DNA of 6,483 bases. Source: an uncultured bacterium. Lineage in GTDB: Bacteria > Hydrogenedentota > Hydrogenedentia > Hydrogenedentales > CAITNO01. How positions within the stretch are numbered: the stretch's first letter is position 1; every line of letters begins with the position of its first letter. Location of the stretch: contig CALDSM010000546.1 of the NCBI GenBank assembly GCA_937923585.1, positions 1-6,483 on the forward strand, in the 5' to 3' direction. The position numbers and the translations under genes are program-made. Of the stretch, positions 1 through 5,676 are shown in pieces. The notes beneath the pieces are model-generated. The model saw only the letters and a program-made list of their open reading frames with translations, was not told the origin of the DNA and searched no databases.

Positions 1-539
1 ATGGAGGGGATGCTGTCCCAACGTTCCCGCACGAGTTTCTCCGAGAGGTATTTTGTCTCCTCGTAGAAGTTCTTGAAGGTCTGGCCCCGGTCAAAATCAT
101 CCTCACTGAACACGCCCTTGCTGTCGCCGGCAATGGCGAGTGTGCTTGTATGCGCAAAGGCTTTCAACTGCGTCATTGCTGCCAGCACATCGAGCACGTT
201 GCGGGTGCCCTCCACGTTGACCTGGACCGCGACGTCGCGGGGAATGGAGAGGTTGTAAAGGGCGGCGAGGTGAATGGCGTGGGTCGTGCGCTGGCGCAGT
301 TCGTCGAGGGATTCCGGGGCCAGTCCCAGATTGGGTTGCGTGATGTCACCTTCAAACACCCTGACCCGGGCGCGCTTGGCTGGATCGCTGTACCGGGAAT
401 CCAGGAACGCGTTAAGTCGCTGGCAGAAGAGTCCGTGTTCGAGAAGAATGACATCGGAATCGCCGCAGTCCAGAACGCGGGCTAGAATCTGGCGGCCAAT
501 GAAGCCGCCGCCTCCCGTCATGAACAATGTCCCGTTCAT
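1..539 (-). CDS. Extended SDR, NAD(P)-dependent epimerase/dehydratase-like protein (N-terminal part, runs off the window)
   Basis: Reading the minus strand from the ATG at 539-537 gives 179 codons with no stop, leaving the window at base 1. The protein opens with a beta strand and the dinucleotide-binding motif TGGGGFIG (residues 8-15, GxxGxxG), as in extended short-chain dehydrogenases. Further family features follow: GDI at 64-66, HLAALYNLS at 90-98, NVEGTRNVLDVL at 108-119, a likely catalytic Ser near 132, and the active-site pair Y159-x3-K163 (YEETK). The spacing and the VNVEGTRNVLD block fit the epimerase/male-sterility (NAD_binding_4) branch of SDRs. These act on nucleotide sugars, sterols, acyl thioesters and others, so the substrate cannot be told from this half. 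A Shine-Dalgarno-like GGAGAGGG lies at 548-555, 8 nt before the start. It is divergent from the FAD oxidoreductase. Family assignment is firm; function is open. Confidence 0.88.
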   Translation of the reverse strand, partial: MNGTLFMTGGGGFIGRQILARVLDCGDSDVILLEHGLFCQRLNAFLDSRYSDPAKRARVRVFEGDITQPNLGLAPESLDELRQRTTHAIHLAALYNLSIPRDVAVQVNVEGTRNVLDVLAAMTQLKAFAHTSTLAIAGDSKGVFSEDDFDRGQTFKNFYEETKYLSEKLVRERWDSIPS

Positions 540-601
540 CGCGATTTCCCTCTCCGTCAATACAGGCCCGAACGCGTTGCCGTCATGTCAGACGGTGCAG
601 A

Positions 602-633
602 AGTGTAGCATGAAATGCCGGAAATTCATTATA
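602..633 (-). promoter_or_regulatory. Candidate promoter elements for the leftward SDR gene
   Basis: On the minus strand the divergent gap (540-743) contains a perfect TATAAT at 633-628 and, further downstream, TGCTACACT at 610-602, which has the form of an extended -10 (TGnTANNNT). Neither has a convincing -35 hexamer at 16-18 nt. Either could start a leader of about 55-85 nt ahead of the ATG at 539. This is a motif match only. I see no operator-like palindrome of note in the rest of the gap. Confidence 0.35.
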
Positions 634-690
634 ACCGATAAAGACCGCCGCCGCCGTCGGTTGGTGTCACTGTGATTCCATTCCATCGGT

Positions 691-696
691 TACAAT
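691..696 (+). promoter_or_regulatory. Weak candidate -10 box for the FAD oxidoreductase gene
   Basis: TACAAT at 691-696 is the best plus-strand -10-like hexamer in the divergent gap and would place a transcript start near 703, about 40 nt before the ATG at 744. No good -35 lies 16-19 nt upstream (the nearest TTG-type hexamer, TTGGTG at 661, is 24 nt away). If it is real, it argues against using the in-frame GTG at 672 as the start. Confidence 0.22.
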
Positions 697-743
697 GGGT
701 CTTGCATACCGGCGCAAGGTGCGCCGGAACCGGAATTTACAGC

Positions 744-2039
744 ATGGTTGAAACGCGATACGATGCCGTCGTCATTGGCGCCGGTTTTGCGGGACTGTCC
801 GCCACGGCGTTGCTGGCCCAACAGGGTCGGCGCGTATTGCTGGTCGAAAAGTCGGCTCGCCTCGGCGGTCGGGCCGCGTACATCGAGCGGGACGGGTTTG
901 TTTGGCAGTACGGCCAGCATTCGCACCGCCTCGCCGGGAACGGCATTGCGGCGCGCGTGTTTGACACGCTGGGTGAACCGATAGATTTCATTGACACACG
1001 CGGCAACACAGCCTATCTCTATCTCGACGGCAGGATTCATCCCCGCCCGGAAGGCATCGCCGGATTTCTAGGTACCTCACTGCTTCCCTTCACGGCCCGG
1101 CTGGACTTTCTCCGCTTTTACCGGCGTCTTCTCAAGGCGGACCCGAACGCCTGGTATGATCGGACCCTCCTGGACTTCTATCGAGAGCGGGGAGGCAACG
1201 CTTACGTTGAACGGTTCCTGGGTTTTGTTGGGTTTACCGTCATGGTGACCGATCCGGCCCGCGTTTCGGCGGGCGAGGTGATTCAGTTCCTGCAGCGCGC
1301 GGTGAAGGCCCCCGTCAAGCAGGGGGAGCCGCGCGGAGGGTCAAAACAGATCATCGTCAAACTGGAAACTGCCGTTCGCCGGTACGGCGGGCATATTCAT
1401 GCGCCCGAACGGGTGGAGGAAATCCTCGTTGAGAGGGGGACCGCGGTGGGTGTCCGGACGGACCATGCCTGTTACCATGCCGAAAAGGTGGTCTTCGCCG
1501 CCCCGCTGCCCGGGCTATTCAAGATTGTGCCGTCGAGCCTGTTTCAACCCTCCTTTGTGGAGTATGTGACCCGTATTCGCCCGTCGCGGGGTGTGAGCAT
1601 TGATTTCGTCTTCGATAAACCCGTGACCGACATTACCGGGGGCATCCTTGGCGTGGACATTCCCCTCTGGGTGAAATTTCAAAGCCATATTGATGCCACC
1701 GTGGCGCCGCCCGGCAAGTGCGTGAACACCTGGGCCATGTTGATGGACCCGGAGGTTCCCGCCACGGCGGAGCAGGCTGATGTGGCCGAGGCACGCATCA
1801 AAGGGCTTATGGACGAGCTTCTTCCTGGCAGCACGGGGAAGATAATTCGCCAGCGCAGGCTGATCCTTCCCGTGGTCAACGCGAACATGCTGGTGACCGA
1901 ACAGTCCTACCCGCACCGTCCGCCCATCGTCTGCCCAGAGGTGAACCACTTGTTCTTTATCGGCGACACCGTGCAAAGTGAGGGATGCAGCGGGGACATT
2001 GCGTTTTCATCAGCACTGCGTCTGGCGAAACTGCTGTAG
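744..2039 (+). CDS. FAD-dependent oxidoreductase, phytoene desaturase / amine oxidase superfamily
   Basis: Encodes 431 aa from the ATG at 744. The ADP-binding Rossmann motif starts almost at once: DAVVIGAGFAGLSA (residues 7-20) with the ribose-binding acidic residue E35 in LLVEK, then RLGGRAA (39-45), the GG-R motif that contacts FAD in this superfamily. A GGSKQIIVKL segment in the middle and the C-terminal IGDTVQSEGCSGDIAFSSA (from 406, FAD-contacting Gly-Asp) complete the phytoene desaturase/protoporphyrinogen oxidase-like layout. Length is slightly short of typical CrtI (about 490-510 aa). Such enzymes oxidise carotenoids, porphyrinogens, amines or other hydrophobic substrates; no carotenoid, haem or quinone gene is adjacent, so I do not assign a substrate. 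The frame stays open upstream to a GTG at 672, but the extra 24 residues precede the usual beta-strand start and overlap the candidate promoter, so 744 is preferred; no strong Shine-Dalgarno site supports either start. Confidence 0.85.
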   Translation: MVETRYDAVVIGAGFAGLSATALLAQQGRRVLLVEKSARLGGRAAYIERDGFVWQYGQHSHRLAGNGIAARVFDTLGEPIDFIDTRGNTAYLYLDGRIHPRPEGIAGFLGTSLLPFTARLDFLRFYRRLLKADPNAWYDRTLLDFYRERGGNAYVERFLGFVGFTVMVTDPARVSAGEVIQFLQRAVKAPVKQGEPRGGSKQIIVKLETAVRRYGGHIHAPERVEEILVERGTAVGVRTDHACYHAEKVVFAAPLPGLFKIVPSSLFQPSFVEYVTRIRPSRGVSIDFVFDKPVTDITGGILGVDIPLWVKFQSHIDATVAPPGKCVNTWAMLMDPEVPATAEQADVAEARIKGLMDELLPGSTGKIIRQRRLILPVVNANMLVTEQSYPHRPPIVCPEVNHLFFIGDTVQSEGCSGDIAFSSALRLAKLL

Positions 2040-2044
2040 CTGAC

Positions 2045-2118
2045 CTTTCCTGGGCACGCCAATCTCCCGATTGGCTTTTCCGGGTCTGCCAATCGTGAGA
2101 TTGGCGTGCCCAGGAAGG
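2045..2118. repeat. Nested inverted repeat: two small hairpins inside one long stem
   Basis: Arms 2045-2075 and 2088-2118 pair over 31 bp with one C/T mismatch (2067/2096) and one T/G pair (2046/2117), around a 12-nt loop (2076-2087). Each arm ends in its own 7-bp palindrome: GCCAATC-tccc-GATTGGC at 2058-2075 and GCCAATC-gtga-GATTGGC at 2088-2105. The DNA or RNA could therefore fold either as one long hairpin or as two short stem-loops. It begins 5 nt after the stop codon of the FAD oxidoreductase gene. No T-tract follows, so it is not a classical intrinsic terminator. The form recalls REP/BIME or MITE-type palindromic elements. Confidence 0.9.
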
Positions 2119-2152
2119 ACCGCGGAAAACCCGATGCCCGTGCCAGTCGGCG

Positions 2153-2182
2153 GTGACATCTTGGGCGTTGCTCGCCTATAAT
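2153..2182 (+). promoter_or_regulatory. Sigma70-type promoter of the sugar porter gene
   Basis: GTGACA at 2153-2158 matches the -35 consensus TTGACA in 5 of 6 positions, and TATAAT at 2177-2182 is a perfect -10; the spacer is 18 nt. Transcription would start near 2189, giving a leader of about 43 nt before the ATG at 2232. The -10 overlaps the upstream in-frame ATG at 2181, which therefore cannot be the translation start from this promoter. Because the promoter lies downstream of the nested repeat, the porter is probably transcribed independently of the FAD gene. Confidence 0.65.
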
Positions 2183-2218
2183 GCGCCCCAATGCGGACAG
2201 GCCGTGCAGCGCGCGGCC

Positions 2219-2224
2219 AAGGAG
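2219..2224 (+). promoter_or_regulatory. Shine-Dalgarno site that fixes the sugar porter start
   Basis: AAGGAG at 2219-2224 sits 7 nt before the ATG at 2232. It selects that start over the ATG at 2181, whose 17 extra residues (Arg/Pro rich) precede the expected short cytoplasmic N terminus of a sugar porter. Confidence 0.8.
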
Positions 2225-2231
2225 AACGGGC

Positions 2232-3611
2232 ATGGCATTGGACAAACCCAATCGTGCGGGCAGCACGGGATACGTGTGGGTGCTGGCCTCGGTGGCGGCG
2301 CTGGGCGGGCTGCTCTTCGGCTACGATACGGCGGTTATTTCCGGCGCAATCGGCTACATGGAGCAGCACTGGCACCTGGACGCGGTGGTGAAGGGCTGGG
2401 CGGCGTCGAGCGCGCTGGTGGGCTGCATTGTCGGCGCGATGTTCGCCGGCGTGCTGAGCGATTGGCTGGGACGCAAGAAGGTCATGATCCTGGCCGCCGT
2501 TCTGTTCGGCGCCTCCGCCGTGGGCGCCGCCATTCCCCAGACGGTCACGCAGCTTGCCGTGGCCCGCATCCTCGGCGGGTTTGCCATCGGCGCCGCGTCC
2601 ATGCTGTCGCCGCTGTACATTGCGGAAGTCACGCCGGCCGGCGTGCGCGGAAGGATGGTTTCGCTGAACCAGTTCGCCATCGTGGGCGGCATGCTTATCG
2701 TCTATTTTGTGAACGCGTACATTGCGCAGTTGGGCGAGCGCATCGGCGGGGAGGCGTGGAACGTCGCCCACGGCTGGCGCTGGATGTTCGGTTCGGGGAC
2801 GCTGCCCGCGGTGCTGTTCTTCGTGCTGTTGTTCTTCGTGCCCGAAAGCCCGCGCTGGCTCATAAAACGCGGGCGACGAGACGCGGCCATGGCCGTACTG
2901 ACGCGGATTAACGGCGACGAACAGGCGCGGCGGGACGCGGCTGACATCGAGGACGCCATTGCGCACGAGGACACGTCGGTTGCGCAACTGTTCCAGCCGG
3001 GACTGCGCGGCGTGATGGCGATGGGCATTGTGCTGGCCGTGCTCCAGCAGGTCACCGGCATCAACGTGGTGCTCTACTACGCCCCCGAGATATTCAAGAG
3101 CATCGGCGCGTCGTCCACCTCGGCGTTCTACCAGACAGTGGTGGTGGGGGCGGTAAACATGGGTTTCACGGTGCTGGCCATCTGGGTGGTGGACCGTATC
3201 GGCCGCAAGCCGCTGCTGCTGCTGGCTTCGGTCGGCATGGGCGTTTCGCTGTTCGCGTTGGGCGGCGCCTATGCGGTGGGCCGGCTGCAGGGCACGCTGG
3301 CCCTGGTGTTCACGCTGGCCTATGTGGCCTCGTTTGCCGTGGCCATGGGGCCGGTGGTCTGGGTGGTGCTGGCGGAGATTTACCCGACGCGCGTGCGCGG
3401 CACGGCGATGTCTTTTGCCACAGTGTGCCTGTGGTGCGCCTGTTTCCTGGTGTCGCAGACTTTCCCATGGTTGCAGGAGCATCTTGCGGGATACAGCTTC
3501 TTTATCTACGGTGTGATGTGTGTCATGGCCATCCTGTTCGTGTCGGTCGCCGTGCCTGAGACGAAGGGCATGACGCTGGAGCAGATTGAGCGGAGTTGGA
3601 CGGCGGAGTAG
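2232..3611 (+). CDS. MFS sugar porter (XylE/GalP-like sugar:H+ symporter)
   Basis: Encodes a 459-aa, 12-helix inner-membrane transporter. Sugar porter signatures occur in order: GGLLFGYDTAVISGA (25-39, helix 1), DWLGRKK (77-83, loop 2-3), SPLYIAEVTPAGVRG (126-140), PESPRWL (204-210), QQVTGINVVLYYAPEIF (272-288, helix 7), DRIGRKP (321-327), PVVWVVLAEIYPTRVRG (374-390) and PETKGMTLEQIE (442-453). Aligned by eye to remembered E. coli XylE, the proton-coupling pair D27/R133 is kept as D32/R112, and the sugar contacts Q168, Q288, Q289, N294 and W392 are kept as Q147, Q272, Q273, N278 and W377. Two further XylE contacts differ: Q175 is M154 and Q415 is L400. Proton symport of a monosaccharide is therefore likely, but xylose specificity should not be assumed. 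The epimerase fusion lies 151 bp downstream on the same strand, possibly co-transcribed. Confidence 0.95.
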   Translation: MALDKPNRAGSTGYVWVLASVAALGGLLFGYDTAVISGAIGYMEQHWHLDAVVKGWAASSALVGCIVGAMFAGVLSDWLGRKKVMILAAVLFGASAVGAAIPQTVTQLAVARILGGFAIGAASMLSPLYIAEVTPAGVRGRMVSLNQFAIVGGMLIVYFVNAYIAQLGERIGGEAWNVAHGWRWMFGSGTLPAVLFFVLLFFVPESPRWLIKRGRRDAAMAVLTRINGDEQARRDAADIEDAIAHEDTSVAQLFQPGLRGVMAMGIVLAVLQQVTGINVVLYYAPEIFKSIGASSTSAFYQTVVVGAVNMGFTVLAIWVVDRIGRKPLLLLASVGMGVSLFALGGAYAVGRLQGTLALVFTLAYVASFAVAMGPVVWVVLAEIYPTRVRGTAMSFATVCLWCACFLVSQTFPWLQEHLAGYSFFIYGVMCVMAILFVSVAVPETKGMTLEQIERSWTAE

Positions 3612-3624
3612 AACGGCCCCCCCC

Positions 3625-3650
3625 TAAATCCCCCTTCAAAGGGGGACTTA
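3625..3650. repeat. C/G-rich hairpin after the sugar porter gene
   Basis: The palindrome TCCCCCTTCAAAGGGGGA (3629-3646) extends outward to TAAA/CTTA flanks with one A/C mismatch, giving a stem over 3625-3650 with a minimal CA loop. A run of eight C precedes it (3617-3624). It starts 13 nt after the stop codon. A T-rich tail is missing on both strands, so terminator function is uncertain; it may instead be a dispersed repeat or an RNA 3'-end stabiliser. Confidence 0.75.
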
Positions 3651-3676
3651 AGAAAACGCCGAGCGGGCCATACTGG

Positions 3677-3700
3677 GAGCGCCGGCATCCCTGCCGGCTC
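3677..3700. repeat. GCCGGCA-tccc-TGCCGGC hairpin
   Basis: A perfect 7-bp stem (3681-3687 with 3692-3698) encloses a 4-nt TCCC loop; GA and TC flanks can extend pairing across a 2-nt bulge. With the preceding hairpin it fills most of the 151-bp gap before the epimerase fusion gene. The rest of that gap (3701-3762) shows no convincing promoter; a GAGAG at 3751-3755, 7 nt before the ATG, is the likely ribosome binding site. Confidence 0.65.
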
Positions 3701-3762
3701 GGGGCCGCCCATCACGGCCTGTATTGCGATAGAGGACCCTTGAAAGGACAGAGAGCGTTAGA

Positions 3763-5457
3763 ATGAACGAGAACAAGTTCCAAATTGAAATCGGGGTGAA
3801 ATCGGACCCCATCGAATATCGGTACAGTTACGACTGGCTCTTCCGCATCATGGCCGATGAGGGCGTGCATCACCTGCAACTGGGCACCTTCTTTGAGATC
3901 TACCAGTTGCCGGACGAGTGGTTTGTGTGGCTCCGGCGGCGGGCGGACAGCTTCGGCATTTCCATCTCCAGCATTTTCACGGCGCACCGCGAACTAGGTG
4001 GTTTTTTCCGCAATGAGCCGGGCTGGGAGGCGGTGGCGCGGCGCAACTATGCGCGGCTAATCGAGGTGGGCGCGCTCGTCGGTGCGAAACACGTGGGAAG
4101 CAATCCCGGCGCAATCCTGCGCGACGAGATGGGCACCAAGGCAGCCGCCACGGCGCGCTACGTGGCGAATATGAAGGAACTAATGGTCCATGCCGGAAAA
4201 GTCGGCGTGGAGATGCTGACCATCGAGCCGATGTCGTGCCTTGCCGAACCGCCGACGACGGTGTCGGAGATTCGGGCCATGGCACGGGAGTTGGAAGCGC
4301 ACCAACGCGCAACACCCGGCACATCCGGCATTGGGTTCTGCGTGGACACCTCCCACGGATGGGCCGATCAGGACGGCATGGTGCGGGAGACGCCGGAAGA
4401 ACTCATCACCGCCACGCTGCCTTGGCTCGCCGAACTGCACCTGAAGAACACGGACGCCCTGTTCAGTTCAACCTTCGGTTTCAGTGAGGCCGAACGTGCG
4501 CGGGGGATAGTGGACCTGGCACAGGTGCGCGGTCTGCTGCACGCCCATGACGATATCATTCCAGTCAAGAACCCGATTGCCTATCTGGAAATTGGCGGAC
4601 CCAAGCTGGGCCGCGATTACAGCGACTGCAAGCTGGAAGCGATACTGCGCGCGTCCATCGGTCATATCCGGGAAGTGTTCCGCGAGACACCCACGGCCGA
4701 GGCGACGCCGATGATCGAAATCACCGCGCCGAAACCGCAGGAACCGGTGCTGCGCGCGGGCACGCTGCTCACGGCCCCGTCCATCATGTGCGCCGACCTG
4801 CTGCACCTGGAGGAAAGCGTGCGGCGTCTGGAGGAGGTCGGTGCCGACCTGCTGCACATAGACGTGATGGATGCCCATTTCACGCCCAACATGCCGCTCG
4901 GTTTCGAGGCGTTTAAACAACTGCGCGGCAAGACGTCCCTGCCCTTTGACGCGCATTTGATGGTCAACCGCAACGACTTCTTTGTGGAGCAGATGGCCGA
5001 ACTGGGCGCGTGGATGGTCTCTGTGCATGTCGAGTCGGCCGTGCATCTGGACCGCACACTCGGCCGTATTAGAGGACTGGGGATGAAGGCGGGCGCGGCG
5101 CTAAACCCGGCGACCTCGCTGAGCGCCTTGGATTACGTGCTTGACCGCATTGATTTCGTCCTGCTGATGACCGTGAATCCCGGCTACGCGGGACAGCGCA
5201 TCGTGCCCTTCGGTTTAAAGAAGATTGCCGAATGCCGCGCATGGCTTGACGCGCGCGGCTCGGACATCCCCATCCAGGTGGATGGCAACGTTAGCTTCGA
5301 GTTTATCGAGGAAATGACAGCCTCCGGCGCGGACATTCTGGTGGCCGGCACGAGCAGTGTCTACCACAGGGACGGGACGCTGGCGGAGAACATGCAGCGC
5401 ACCCGCGAACTCGCGGGTTGCGGCCTGGCGAGAAGGAAGACTGACCGGAGAATGTAG
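3763..5457 (+). CDS. Two-domain TIM-barrel fusion: xylose-isomerase-like sugar isomerase/epimerase + AlsE/RPE-family epimerase
   Basis: Encodes 564 aa. Residues about 5-310 form an AP-endonuclease-2/xylose-isomerase-like barrel. The four metal ligands expected from the D-psicose/L-ribulose 3-epimerase family are recognisable: E155 (TIEPMSC), D195 (VDTSH, with H198), H226 (ELHLKN) and E276 (YLEIGG). A proline- and threonine-rich linker (about 308-332) leads to a complete ribulose-phosphate 3-epimerase-family barrel (about 336-550). It has APSIMCADLL (338-347), LLHIDVMDAHFTPN (363-376), FDAHLMV (395-401), MTVNPGYAGQ (469-478), VDGNV (506-510) and ADILVAGTSSVY (523-534). Metal ligands H365, D367, H398 and D507 are present, D367 and D507 being the acid/base pair. 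The MC in APSIMC, the MTVxPGxAGQ block and GTSS resemble remembered E. coli D-allulose-6-phosphate 3-epimerase (AlsE) more than Rpe. Each domain matches a normal full-length enzyme, so this is a genuine fusion, probably catalysing two steps on ketose or pentulose (phosphates). Exact substrates are unknown. Confidence 0.92.
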   Translation: MNENKFQIEIGVKSDPIEYRYSYDWLFRIMADEGVHHLQLGTFFEIYQLPDEWFVWLRRRADSFGISISSIFTAHRELGGFFRNEPGWEAVARRNYARLIEVGALVGAKHVGSNPGAILRDEMGTKAAATARYVANMKELMVHAGKVGVEMLTIEPMSCLAEPPTTVSEIRAMARELEAHQRATPGTSGIGFCVDTSHGWADQDGMVRETPEELITATLPWLAELHLKNTDALFSSTFGFSEAERARGIVDLAQVRGLLHAHDDIIPVKNPIAYLEIGGPKLGRDYSDCKLEAILRASIGHIREVFRETPTAEATPMIEITAPKPQEPVLRAGTLLTAPSIMCADLLHLEESVRRLEEVGADLLHIDVMDAHFTPNMPLGFEAFKQLRGKTSLPFDAHLMVNRNDFFVEQMAELGAWMVSVHVESAVHLDRTLGRIRGLGMKAGAALNPATSLSALDYVLDRIDFVLLMTVNPGYAGQRIVPFGLKKIAECRAWLDARGSDIPIQVDGNVSFEFIEEMTASGADILVAGTSSVYHRDGTLAENMQRTRELAGCGLARRKTDRRM

Positions 5458-5526
5458 GACAACCGCCCTCGGCTGTCGTTTGTGAGACGGTTGACGCAAC
5501 TTGACAGGCGAGGGCGCCCGTCCCAC
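5454..5526. repeat. Imperfect inverted repeat overlapping the stop codon of the fusion gene
   Basis: Arms 5454-5477 and 5503-5526 are both 24 nt and match as inverted copies at 19 of 24 positions; the inner 14 bp (5464-5477 with 5503-5516) differ at only one. A 25-nt loop separates them (5478-5502). The left arm begins GTAGGAC, and its TAG is the stop codon of the fusion gene; the matching right-arm position reads as GTGGGAC. The inner stem could act as a transcript-end hairpin, but no T-tract follows. Confidence 0.72.
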
Positions 5527-5563
5527 CTTATTTGAGTGCGGAGGCCATGCCGCCGCTTTTCTT

Positions 5564-5584
5564 CGCCGGGGCCATGCCCCGGCG
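5564..5584. repeat. Perfect 9-bp GC hairpin
   Basis: CGCCGGGGC (5564-5572), loop CAT, GCCCCGGCG (5576-5584). It is part of a chain of palindromes that fills the gap between the fusion gene and the secreted protein gene. No T-tract follows, so a terminator role is not supported. Confidence 0.75.
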
Positions 5585-5585
5585 T

Positions 5586-5635
5586 CGCGAAATGTAACTT
5601 CGCGGACGGGAACATTCCCAAGTGTAACTTGGGAA
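5586..5635. repeat. Tandem pair of related hairpins sharing a TGTAACTT core
   Basis: The first stem-loop is CGCGAA (5586-5591) with TTCGCG (5599-5604). The second is TTCCCAAG (5615-5622) with CTTGGGAA (5628-5635), a perfect 8-bp stem. Both carry TGTAACTT in the loop/3' arm, so they look like diverged units of one element. Read on the minus strand they give peptide-like VPKLHLG and AKLHFA, strings I recall from short spurious ORFs in repeat-rich genomes; this supports a dispersed repeat rather than a gene. The element ends about 30 nt before the ribosome binding site of the next gene. Confidence 0.72.
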
Positions 5636-5664
5636 CGAGAGAGAGTGCTCTTGGAAACACGGTG

Positions 5665-5671
5665 AAGGAGG
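5665..5671 (+). promoter_or_regulatory. Strong Shine-Dalgarno site of the secreted protein gene
   Basis: AAGGAGG at 5665-5671 lies 5 nt before the ATG at 5677, close to the ideal anti-16S match. It confirms the start of a gene that otherwise has only its signal peptide to mark it. Confidence 0.85.
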
Positions 5672-5676
5672 GAATC

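Noticed and set aside
150..675. Plus-strand open frames opposite the SDR gene
   Set aside because: The minus-strand frame has unmistakable SDR motifs and a ribosome binding site; the plus-strand frames are shadows.
672..743. N-terminal extension of the FAD oxidoreductase from the GTG at 672
   Set aside because: The extra 24 residues precede the usual start of the Rossmann fold and overlap the only candidate promoter; no ribosome binding site supports the GTG.
2010..3482. Long open frame of 490 codons on the minus strand opposite the sugar porter
   Set aside because: It is antisense to a clearly recognisable transporter, is extremely rich in His, Arg, Gln and Ala as expected for the complement of a GC-rich coding frame, shows no known motif, and runs across the nested repeat.
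3625..3660. Intrinsic terminator after the sugar porter
   Set aside because: The stem is strong, but no run of T follows it on either strand; it is kept as a repeat only.
4468..5046. 192-codon minus-strand open frame within the fusion gene
   Set aside because: Antisense to conserved epimerase motifs, with His/Arg-rich low-information composition and no domain signal.
5402..5417. CCCGCG-aact-CGCGGG hairpin inside the 3' end of the fusion gene
   Set aside because: A short GC palindrome within coding sequence is expected by chance in GC-rich DNA, and the encoded residues are unremarkable.
5491..5533. TTGACG (5491) and perfect TTGACA (5501) as -35 boxes of a promoter for the secreted protein gene
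   Set aside because: No acceptable -10 lies 16-19 nt downstream; the only AT-rich hexamers are 21-22 nt away, and the TTGACA is part of the repeat arm.
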